Shown one piece after another: positions 36,466-45,525 of a DNA stretch of 64,000 bases. Within the stretch, counting starts at the first letter, position 1; each line of letters opens with the position of its first letter. The stretch spans positions 96,350,587 through 96,414,586 of the forward strand of contig CM043966.1 in the NCBI GenBank assembly GCA_014529385.2, in the 5' to 3' direction. Both the position numbers and the translations under genes were made by a program. The stretch comes from Adiantum capillus-veneris (taxonomy: Eukaryota; Streptophyta; Polypodiopsida; Polypodiales; Pteridaceae). The notes under the pieces were generated by a model. The model had not been told where the DNA came from, made no database searches, and was given only the letters and a program-made list of their open reading frames with translations.

Positions 36466-37831
36466 CGTATAAACTACTTTGTATACTTTAGTTAGAAAAG
36501 ATCTAGGAGTGGTGGACTCCGAAGATCTCGAGAGATACTAGGAAGTGGGGTATTCCTGGGTCTTCCGCGTTGACAATATTTTTAGTTTAGCTTAGATTAG
36601 ATTGTTTTTTGATGGTGTTTAAGTGGTTGTTGACATAAAAAGCATTTGCTACTCCTTGTGTGGTAGTAAATCTCTTTATATTTTCAATTGCAAAAAAATC
36701 CATTTTATGATTAGAAGTAGCTTAGGTAGGGCCTGATTTGATCCTGATCTAGAGCTATCGATTGGTGTTCTATTTGCTTGATGTGTTTGATTGCATGTTA
36801 GATCACTGAAAAAAGTCGCTTTGGTAGTGAAATATGCAATACACAAGTTCAGAAAAATTTTCTGTGTAACTGATTGTTGCTGAGCACTTAAAAGAGCTAT
36901 TGGAAGAGTTCTGTGCTGAAAAACTGGAAATCTGCAACTTTAGACATCATACGCGTATGATGTCTTAGGACCTAAACAGAGACTAAAATTGAAAATTTGA
37001 CATTGCCAGAGTGTTTAGAAGGGGGGTTTTACCCTAAGATCAACTTAAAACAAGGGCATTAACACTCAAAGAAACCCAAAAAAGACAAGTCGGAGTCCAA
37101 GAAACGCAAAGAACAAGAAATTTTGGATTCAGATCTTGTTTTTACATTCAAACCTGACAAAAACACCTGAAACTCAATTATAAACATTGGAGAAGGCTTA
37201 AAACCAAAAATAGTCAAAATCTGGGAAAAAAGACATCATACGCGTATAATGTCTTTTTGCACTTCCATTGCTTATTTTTGAAATCTGACCTGACAAGATT
37301 GTTACAAACACTGTAGAAAGCATAAATATCAAGTTTGGACCCAAATTGATGAAAAAGACATCATACGCGTATGATGTCTTTGACCTAATTTTGGACATAT
37401 TTTGATACTTTGCCAACACAGATCCATTGTAATAGCTGTCTAGAGGTTATATTTCAAGTTTCATCCCATTTGGATCACAATTGACCCAAAAAACAAGTCA
37501 AAAGCGGAAAATTGCCAAGAAAAGCCTGAACTAGCCATAACTTGCTCAAACAGAGTTCAAACTGAATTTTGTGAGTGAACAGAGCATAAAGGGGTCACTG
37601 AGAGTGAGCATAACCAAAATAGTCAAAATTTGTGAAAAAAGACATCATACGCGTATAATGTCTTTTTCAGCATAACTGCAACAAAATTCTCACTTGATGA
37701 AACAGAAGTTGTCCAACTGACAAGATTAAACAATTGACCAAGTATCAGTCAGTTTGGAACAATTCTGACCACAAAAACTTGGGGAAAACAAATTGCCGAG
37801 ACGGAAAAGTTACAGTCCTTTAGGGGAATTG
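36466..37831 (+). promoter_or_regulatory. gag leader with four 24-bp palindromes
   Basis: The palindrome cores (22 bp, extending to 24) lie at 36943-36964, 37232-37253, 37357-37378 and 37641-37662. The half-site is AGACATCATACG followed by its exact reverse complement. Copies two and four share one G-to-A change in the right arm. Start-to-start spacing is 289, 125 and 284 bp. The sequence between copies is diverged, AAC/AAA-rich and has no ORF. Confidence 0.85.
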
Positions 37832-40117
37832 ATGAATTTGAGATCGGGCAGGAATCTCCGGAATAATCAACCAAAACAAGGGGAACCAGCAAGTGTCATA
37901 TCAACCGAGGGAAGTGTAAACCAAAGTTGGGTGCAACCATTAGAGCCGATCTTTGAAGGAAGTATCTCTGATACTTCTTCGGAGAGATCTTACGAAATTT
38001 TCACCGAAAACTTGGAACACTTGAACCTGAACAACAAAGAAAATATGGCAGCAGGATCATCAAACCCTTCCGCCACCATGAAGCTATTGTTCATAAAATA
38101 CCAGTACGACAATGAGCAAGGTGCCAAGATCTACAAAGATGGAATGGACCGCTATTGTGTAAAGATAGAAGATAGACCTAGTGAGTTCAAGGACTTAGTG
38201 CCTGTGAGCTATAGCGGAGATAGATATCTAGATGACGAGGGTACCATGTACTTGGTAGTCCTAAATCCTAACATTGTGGACAAGTGGGGATTGATGGGCA
38301 CCAAAGCCAAAATAGATGAAGAACTCGAGGAGAAAGCACCAATAATGAACTTCCCTAATGCGAGGTTAAGAAGAGAGAATGAAACTACAAGGATCAGCAC
38401 TGATAACATCTATGTGGGGCTGTACAAATATAATAATGGGGAGCAAGATCTCTATTATAGATGTGAAGAACCCTACACCGGAGAGTTGACAGACAAAAAA
38501 AGACTCTATGTCTTTACCTACACAGAGGGATCGGAAGTGAAAATTGCCGCTTACGATAAGTATGGGAGGCAATACTCAACAATGGGCAAGAGAGAATTAG
38601 AAGGATATACATACTTTGGGGGACCACTACATCAGTATTATGTTACTTCTAACTCACATAGACCAGCACCAACAACTGGAGTGCAAAACTCAATGACAAC
38701 AGGAGGACAAAGAACTCAGGTTGCTGACTCTTTCAGTCAACCTTGGGACTCGAAGCTCGGACCAATGGGATCATTACATTCCAGAGAGTCAATGGAGACG
38801 AATCGAGGTAGTGCAGTTCCAATCCCCACCTATACCACGCCAGGTCCAAGGTTTGAAGCGGAACCATCGCATTTACCTCCTAGTAGTAGATTCAGGGCAG
38901 GGGAACCGACAAGGGTAACCCATGAAGTCCATGATGCTAGAGAAAGCTTTAGCCGAGACACAGGAGCAATGAGATTGGTAGCAGATCATAGACGTATGAG
39001 ACCATCTCAAGTAGCCAAGTGTATGCCAAAGAAGTATGGTGGTTCAGGAGATCCGTATGCACATGTGTCACTCTTTAAGCAAGTCTTAAGAGCTGAGCAG
39101 ATAACAGATTTCCATACACAATACGAGGGATTTGGTCTTACTCTAGAAGGTACTGCATTGACATGGTTTCAACCAATGAACATAGGGGGATTCCATGACA
39201 TTGACCATTTGCTAAGAGAGTTTGCTGAGGAATTCTCAAAACGAGGGATTAAGCACAATACGGTCTCACAAATATATGCTTTTAAACAGAGAGAACACGA
39301 AAAAGTGAAGGAAGCATCACTTCGCTTCAAACAATACATTGAGAGATGTCCAGTACGTGAACGACCACAAGATGACAGACTATCTGTTCTCTTTATTGAG
39401 GGACTGAGGAACGACACTCTCAAGAAGGACTTGCACTTGAAAGCTTGTACAAGTTTCGAGCAAGTAACGAGAGAGGCATTGTACTTAGTGGATAACTGTA
39501 CGGTTTATGGAGAAGTGTCAGCGGATACAGATTTTGCATCCAGTAGCTCCTCCTCCGTAGCGAGCGAGACTATCACTAAAAAGAATGTTCAAACAACAAC
39601 CATGCCAAATGTAGAGCAAATGATAGAAGATGCTCTAAAAAGGATGGCACCATACCAAAAACCATTGCCAAAAACATTGAAATGGTGTGCTATTGAACAA
39701 AAATGGACAAATCATCCAACAGAGGAGTGCTATTACAACAAAGGGTATGTAAGGGAGCGCCAGTATGCACCTCCTGCTCAATTAGCACCACCTCAAGTAC
39801 ATCCAGTATCTCGATACCCAACGGGAAATGTACCAGGACCTATGGGGATAGAAAGACCGCAATCGGTATCGGGACAACAACCACCTTTACCAAGAGCAAG
39901 ACCAGTGGGCATTAGATATGCACCAACCTTAGAGAATCAGGAAGAACAAGCCTTAGTGCCTGTTCAATCCTATTACGAAGAATCGGGTGCACACATGTCT
40001 CCGACAGTGTATTACCCACCAGAAGAACCAAAACAACCAGAACCATGGGGCATGATGGGGAATGTTGGAATACCAACAATCACAAGTGCTTCTGATGAAG
40101 AGAGATTCAATTATTAA
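37832..40117 (+). CDS. gag: gag polyprotein of the 18.6-kb element
   Basis: I choose the ATG at 37832 because MNLRSGR is also the gag start of the other gypsy element; the open frame begins at 37793. Residues about 80-290 form an unrecognised Tyr- and Asp-rich domain. Residues about 385-555 form the retrotransposon gag (capsid) domain, with KKYGGSGDPYAHVSLFKQVL, LTLEGTALTWF and LSVLFIEGLRNDTL. A Pro-rich tail follows. The stop codon lies in the inserted R-U5 sequence, so the original C-terminus, and probably its fusion to the zinc knuckles now at the start of pol, has been lost. About 761 residues. Confidence 0.88.
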   Translation: MNLRSGRNLRNNQPKQGEPASVISTEGSVNQSWVQPLEPIFEGSISDTSSERSYEIFTENLEHLNLNNKENMAAGSSNPSATMKLLFIKYQYDNEQGAKIYKDGMDRYCVKIEDRPSEFKDLVPVSYSGDRYLDDEGTMYLVVLNPNIVDKWGLMGTKAKIDEELEEKAPIMNFPNARLRRENETTRISTDNIYVGLYKYNNGEQDLYYRCEEPYTGELTDKKRLYVFTYTEGSEVKIAAYDKYGRQYSTMGKRELEGYTYFGGPLHQYYVTSNSHRPAPTTGVQNSMTTGGQRTQVADSFSQPWDSKLGPMGSLHSRESMETNRGSAVPIPTYTTPGPRFEAEPSHLPPSSRFRAGEPTRVTHEVHDARESFSRDTGAMRLVADHRRMRPSQVAKCMPKKYGGSGDPYAHVSLFKQVLRAEQITDFHTQYEGFGLTLEGTALTWFQPMNIGGFHDIDHLLREFAEEFSKRGIKHNTVSQIYAFKQREHEKVKEASLRFKQYIERCPVRERPQDDRLSVLFIEGLRNDTLKKDLHLKACTSFEQVTREALYLVDNCTVYGEVSADTDFASSSSSSVASETITKKNVQTTTMPNVEQMIEDALKRMAPYQKPLPKTLKWCAIEQKWTNHPTEECYYNKGYVRERQYAPPAQLAPPQVHPVSRYPTGNVPGPMGIERPQSVSGQQPPLPRARPVGIRYAPTLENQEEQALVPVQSYYEESGAHMSPTVYYPPEEPKQPEPWGMMGNVGIPTITSASDEERFNY

Positions 40118-40826
40118 TCAAAGGGAGTTTTTGAGCGCCGTGACTGTGTCTGAGAGAGTGAGAGAGAGAGAGAGAGTCTTATCTCCTTGCTACGCGAGCT
40201 ACGGAGCCGCCATTGGAGAAGCGACACCGCCATTGTGTTAGCAACGGCGAGAGCTACGCACAGATACCAAGAGTGCGCGCTATCGGCTTCTATGTGTGGT
40301 AAGTTCCTACGAGCTTCGGTGTGAGTTTTCTTCCAACTCGTGTGTCGGAATAGAGCGTGCAGCATATCTATAGAACCACAACGAGTAGAGCTACGCATTG
40401 GTACCATCGGGGTCAAGTTTCGGTCACCTGTATTTTTCGGCCTGTCTTCATACGCGTTTACCGCACGGAGTGGTTATAGGTTGATTTTGCAGTTCAAGTC
40501 TTTAGGGTGTTGTTCTTACCTAGTGTATAGACCTCCCCTTGAGTTTGAGATCGATTCGATGATTCTAGATCCTGTTTCGTATAGCATTCGTTCGTAGTAC
40601 GGATTTCAGTCACTTGCGTATTTTAGAACTTAGATTTGATTTCCTTAGTAGTGATTGTCATTAGAAGGTCGAGTAGGTGATTTGACACCCACCTAGTTGT
40701 TTCCATGCGCCTGCGGGTCAAGCTCCGTCCTCGTCTGACAAATTCTGTTGTTGGTTGAGTTCTCGCTATTTAGCTTCCGCTAGCGGCGTAACCGCCTTAA
40801 CATTTGGCGCCTTAACATTTGGCGCC
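40113..40826 (+). repeat. Internal copy of R-U5-PBS start between gag and pol
   Basis: Starting at ATTAATCAAAG (the inferred 5' end of R), 690 bp match the LTR through its terminal CTTAACA at 40802. TTTGGCGCC, the first bases of the PBS region, follows. The 15-mer TTAACATTTGGCGCC is then repeated, and pol sequence resumes at GATACAATATGG. U3 is absent. Apart from the GA tract and a base or two near R, it appears identical to the LTRs. The left edge at the cap site and right edge in the PBS fit a reverse-transcriptase template switch through the 5' end of a second genomic RNA. Confidence 0.9.
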
Positions 40827-40834
40827 GATACAAT

Positions 40835-43800
40835 ATGGATGCAAGAACCTTGATGTTCATAGCTCATGGAGGGTTAGCAGGACAGAGACCATCCTATCCA
40901 CAAAGGACGAATCAAGGGGGACCAAGACCAGCACTAGGACCCTGTTACAAGTGTGGAGGTGACCATCTGATGAATGTTTGCCCACATACAGAAATCATTA
41001 GAATTAACGCTTATTGCACTGAGTGTGGGGTTACTCACTTCATTGAGGATTGTTCAAAGAATCCAAACAAAGTGCAAAAGACGACATTGAATATGCTAGA
41101 AACTATTCCTACCAGCAGTGGGTCTGAAAATGAAACTCTGATACCAACGCAAGTTGTTACTAGAGCTCAAGCTAAGAAAACCACTAGAGAACCTGAGAAT
41201 GGAAAGTTAGCGACTGAAGTGGTTAGTCACGGACCGCGGAGTCAGAAAAACACATGGAAAGCTAGAAAAGCACGCATGAAGTTGAGAAAAGAACGTGAAG
41301 ACGCTATTCTAGCTGAGGAACTAAAGCAAACTAAAGCTAGATTAGAAAAACTTGAGAGTGAAAACGGGAAACGAGAGATGAGCCCGGAAAGAACGAAACA
41401 AAAGAGTATCAAAGAAACAACGAGCTTAAGCTCAGGGGGATCAGTGCTAGTCAACAAGGTACACGAACCATTGGACGCACTGATGAGAGCTTACGAAGCT
41501 AGGTTAAAGAACAACCAAACACAAGAACAGAGGTGGATGACATACCCAAACGCGGAATTGGAAAAGCAGAGACTTGAAATGTGCCAGAGAATGATCGAGA
41601 CTGCACAAGCTTTATTAGAACCACCAAAAGAAACAATGAATTGTGGGAAGGAAAACCCAATTCAGCAAGAGACTATCGTTTCACGGGTAGTTGAAAAGAC
41701 TCCCAGTGCACAAAAGCCTGAAAATACACAAAAGGATGATCGCATAGTATTGAACACAACCGATCAGGAGATAGAGAGTTTTCATCCAGTCATACAGAGG
41801 AGTTACGAAAGAGATGATGATTACAATGAATTTTGGAAACAAGTGAGAGAGGCAAACTTTGCAAACGAGCTAAGTTGCCAAGCTAATCAGACAAATTGGG
41901 AAAAGGACATCAGGACTCCTCCCATAGTGGAATTTGAGGCAGGATCTCAAGTGGACTTGGATCTGCAATCTTACTGGGGAGATGGGGGCTCTGTTAGAAC
42001 AAAGGAGAGTAAACCTCATTCACTGAAAACTTTACCTTCATACTTAGGAGAGTATGAAGCAAAATCTGAAATTAGAGCACTTCCCTCACGGAAAATCTCA
42101 CCAGAAAAAGTCATGGACTCACAAGGATTGATAGAGATCTTGTCAACACCAGTGACATGCACTATCACTCTAGCTGAGCTTTTGAGGCTAAGACCACATA
42201 TGTGGACCACTGTAGGAAAATGCTTGGAGAAATTCGGGATAAAAGATCCAACATCGAGATTGCAAGAGAGCATTGAGGAGCTGAGCAAGCCACAAAAGGA
42301 CGCTAAGCCTGTACCCTTAAACAAGGTCGGAGAGTATTGCGAAGGTGAAGAGGGGAATACAATCTTACCAGTTGAATTCCAAGGAGTGAACACAATGGCA
42401 ATACTAGACAGCGGAGCTGGGGTAGCCATAGCTACAAAAGAAATCTGGAAAAAATGGGGGAAACCAGCAATAAGGAAGACTAGGTTGAAACTCCAATTAG
42501 CAGATGGACACATGGAGAAACCTATGGGGTTATTAGAGAAAGTTGTAGTGACTTCTTGCGGCATTGAATACGAACATACTTTCGCTATTGTCGATTTTGG
42601 CAAGGAGAATAACTATGATATCATATTGGGAAGACCATTCATGAGACAATTGAAAATAGTCCAGGATTGGGGCTACGATCACATATACCTGAGAAATATG
42701 GAAACCACTACACGTGTGAACCTGAAAGAGCAGGGAGTTGACCCATCGATATGCCAACACTCAATCCCACTGAAACAAGACGCAAAGCCTAGCAGACAGA
42801 GACCATACACATATAATGATACTTTTGCTAAGCGAATCAAGGAAGAGATAGATAAGCTAATGGAAGCTGAATTCATATACGAGATTGAACACACTGATTG
42901 GGTATCTCCGATTGTGGTAGTACCTAAGAAGAACGGAAAACTCCGAGTGTGTGTCAACTTAAAGAAAGTGAATGCTGCAACAATCAGGGACAATTATCCC
43001 CTGCCGATAACTGATCATGTTCTAGAGCGTGTATCAGGGAAAACAGCATACTCCTTTCTTGATGGTTTTTCAGGATATAACCAGCTAGCCATAGCATTGG
43101 AAGATCAACATAAAACAGCTTTTGCAACGGAGTGGGGAATTTATGCTTATCGGGTTATGCCTTTTGGTCTAACCAATGCTCCCGCAACCTTCCAGAGGCT
43201 GATGACGCATGCTTTCAAAGAATACTTAAGGCTGTTTCTAGAAATCTACATGGATGACTTATGTGTACATTCTCTTTTGAGAGATGAGCATCTAGAACAC
43301 CTAAGAAAAGTATTTGAGAAATGTAGGACATATCGCATTTGTCTCAATCCTGAGAAATGTGTGTTTATGGTCCGACAGGGCAGAATTCTGGGACATATTG
43401 TCTCACAAAACGGAATATCCACGGATTTAGGGAAGATAAAAATTATAGTGGATATGCCTAGACCAACCAATGCGAAACAAGTACAGAGCTTTATGGGACA
43501 TTGTGGATATTATAGACGATTCATTTACATGTACGCTATAATAGGCCAACCACTTTACAGGCTAATAGTGAACTTTGAATGGACAGAGGAGTGTGAGGAA
43601 TCGTTCAAGAAATTGAAAGAGGCACTCATTACTGCTCCCGTCTTGAAATCACCAGATTGGGAGAAGATATTCCAGGTGCATATAGATGCTTCGGCATATG
43701 CAATAGGATGTATTCTGGCTCAGCCAGAAGAAGGAAACATGGATTTTCCTATTTGTTACGCCAGTCGACAGCTCAACAATGCAGAGAGGAATTACACCAC

Positions 43801-45451
43801 AACAGAGCGAGAGGGATTAGGAATGATATATGCTGTGAAGAAATTTCGGCATTATCTTCTAGCCAACAAGTTTGTGTTTTTTACGGATCACCAAGCCTTG
43901 CTCTACCTAGTGAATAAACCATGCAATACCGGGAGAATAGTGAGATGGTTCATTATCTTACTGGAATTCGACTTCACGGTAGTAGTAAAGAAAGGAAAAA
44001 CACATCTTAGAGCTGACCATCTTTCGCGATTGACGAATGGGGAAGACCCTATAGGAGTAGATGACGACATGCCAGACGCGTACTTGTTCAACATAGAAAT
44101 GATACCGAGGTGGTCTCAAAATGTCGTTAACCTATTAACCTATGGAGGAGAGTTCGATAGAAGAGAATACAACTTGAAACATATTGCTATTCAGCAATCC
44201 AAGAATCTTCAATTGATTGCAGGAAGGTTGTATCAATTGGGAAATGATCATGTTTTACGGCTATGCATCAATCCTGAGGAATATAGTATATATCTGCGCG
44301 AAGCACATGTTCAGGAATGTGCATTTCATTGTTCAAGAAGGAACACATATAGGAATTTATTGCAATTGGGAGTCTATTGGCCAGGAATGAAAGAAAGCGT
44401 ACATGAATATGTCACTGTATGTATTGTATGTTCATCAAAACCGCCAGCCGAATATTCGACATTATATCAGATAATGATCGCTCCAGAATGGAGTCAGTAT
44501 ATTGTTGAATATCTCACAAATAGAACTTTCCCAGAAAGAATGTCAAAAGCTCGTCAGAAATCTGTAGAGACAGAAGCTAGAGATTACGCTTTAATAGGAG
44601 ATCAGCTCTATAAGAGAGGTAAAGACAACCAGCTTAGGATTTGCGCATCAGAGTCTGAGTATGTGATAATCCTAGAGCAAGCTCATGGAGGAGTGGGTGG
44701 AGGCCATTTCTCAGGTGATAAGACAGCAAAACTTGTCTTAGCCGCAGGAATATGGTGGCCAACATTACATTTGGACGCTGAGGAATACGTTAAACGGTGT
44801 GATGACTGTCAGCGAACCAAAGTACCACTTAAAAGAGACGATATGCCGCTTAGACCAATGATGGGGGCAAGAGCTTTTGCAAAATGGGGGATTGATTATG
44901 TCGGACCCATTTCACCTCCTGCATATAAGACTCATGCACAACACATCATTGTGGCTACAGACTATCTAACAAAGTGGGTCGAAGCAAAGGCAACTCAAAA
45001 AGCAGATGCCAGGACCACGGCACAATTTCTATATGAATACGTCTTTGTACGATATGGATTGCCAATAGAAATTGTGAGTGATCGAGGCACACATTTCATA
45101 AATGAAGTGATAGAGATCCTTCTAGATGAATTCATGGTAATCCATAGGAAATCAGCCCCATATCATCCACAAGCAAACGGACAAAATGAAGCAACAAACA
45201 AAACCATATGCACGGTCCTTACGAAGATTGTATCTGAGTCGAGAACTGATTGGGACGTGAAGTTGCATTCAACATTATGGGCATATAGGGTAGCATATAA
45301 AACATCCATAGGAACGACCCCATATAACATGGTTTTTGGGCTAAATGCTATCTTACCAATAGAATTCTTGATTTCAACCTTAAGAGTGGCTAAGGATCTA
45401 GAGTGGACAGGGCACGAGCTCTCTGATAGAATAGATGACCTGGAAAGCTAG
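40835..45451 (+). CDS. pol: pol polyprotein: zinc knuckles, PR, RT, RNase H, double H2C2, integrase
   Basis: 1538 codons. Two short-loop zinc knuckles (CYKCGGDHLMNVC, CTECGVTHFIEDC) are near residues 33 and 59. A Lys/Glu-rich linker follows. Protease has LDSGAGVAIA (Asp about 525) and IILGRPF. RT has an intact Y-M-D-D (about 805). RNase H keeps D, E and D (VHIDAS, TTTEREG, FTDHQAL). Two complete H2C2 zinc domains follow in tandem (His about 1157 and 1283), then an integrase core with GIDYVGP, VSDRGTHF and a D-x35-E spacing to QNEATNK. The frame stops at TAG 45449 where the integrase C-terminal domain should continue. All catalytic residues appear intact. Confidence 0.93.
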   Translation: MDARTLMFIAHGGLAGQRPSYPQRTNQGGPRPALGPCYKCGGDHLMNVCPHTEIIRINAYCTECGVTHFIEDCSKNPNKVQKTTLNMLETIPTSSGSENETLIPTQVVTRAQAKKTTREPENGKLATEVVSHGPRSQKNTWKARKARMKLRKEREDAILAEELKQTKARLEKLESENGKREMSPERTKQKSIKETTSLSSGGSVLVNKVHEPLDALMRAYEARLKNNQTQEQRWMTYPNAELEKQRLEMCQRMIETAQALLEPPKETMNCGKENPIQQETIVSRVVEKTPSAQKPENTQKDDRIVLNTTDQEIESFHPVIQRSYERDDDYNEFWKQVREANFANELSCQANQTNWEKDIRTPPIVEFEAGSQVDLDLQSYWGDGGSVRTKESKPHSLKTLPSYLGEYEAKSEIRALPSRKISPEKVMDSQGLIEILSTPVTCTITLAELLRLRPHMWTTVGKCLEKFGIKDPTSRLQESIEELSKPQKDAKPVPLNKVGEYCEGEEGNTILPVEFQGVNTMAILDSGAGVAIATKEIWKKWGKPAIRKTRLKLQLADGHMEKPMGLLEKVVVTSCGIEYEHTFAIVDFGKENNYDIILGRPFMRQLKIVQDWGYDHIYLRNMETTTRVNLKEQGVDPSICQHSIPLKQDAKPSRQRPYTYNDTFAKRIKEEIDKLMEAEFIYEIEHTDWVSPIVVVPKKNGKLRVCVNLKKVNAATIRDNYPLPITDHVLERVSGKTAYSFLDGFSGYNQLAIALEDQHKTAFATEWGIYAYRVMPFGLTNAPATFQRLMTHAFKEYLRLFLEIYMDDLCVHSLLRDEHLEHLRKVFEKCRTYRICLNPEKCVFMVRQGRILGHIVSQNGISTDLGKIKIIVDMPRPTNAKQVQSFMGHCGYYRRFIYMYAIIGQPLYRLIVNFEWTEECEESFKKLKEALITAPVLKSPDWEKIFQVHIDASAYAIGCILAQPEEGNMDFPICYASRQLNNAERNYTTTEREGLGMIYAVKKFRHYLLANKFVFFTDHQALLYLVNKPCNTGRIVRWFIILLEFDFTVVVKKGKTHLRADHLSRLTNGEDPIGVDDDMPDAYLFNIEMIPRWSQNVVNLLTYGGEFDRREYNLKHIAIQQSKNLQLIAGRLYQLGNDHVLRLCINPEEYSIYLREAHVQECAFHCSRRNTYRNLLQLGVYWPGMKESVHEYVTVCIVCSSKPPAEYSTLYQIMIAPEWSQYIVEYLTNRTFPERMSKARQKSVETEARDYALIGDQLYKRGKDNQLRICASESEYVIILEQAHGGVGGGHFSGDKTAKLVLAAGIWWPTLHLDAEEYVKRCDDCQRTKVPLKRDDMPLRPMMGARAFAKWGIDYVGPISPPAYKTHAQHIIVATDYLTKWVEAKATQKADARTTAQFLYEYVFVRYGLPIEIVSDRGTHFINEVIEILLDEFMVIHRKSAPYHPQANGQNEATNKTICTVLTKIVSESRTDWDVKLHSTLWAYRVAYKTSIGTTPYNMVFGLNAILPIEFLISTLRVAKDLEWTGHELSDRIDDLES

Positions 45452-45525
45452 ATGAGCTTCGCCTAAAAGCAGTAGCTTCCATCTACGCTCAAAAAAGGCG
45501 ACAAAAGGAATTTTTTGATAAGCAT

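Noticed and set aside
41242-44094. Minus-strand ORFs overlapping pol of the 18.6-kb element
   Set aside because: Shadows of a well-supported pol frame with intact catalytic motifs.
45440-45455. Programmed -1 frameshift between integrase parts
   Set aside because: No canonical slippery heptamer in the zero frame; a one-base deletion explains it more simply.
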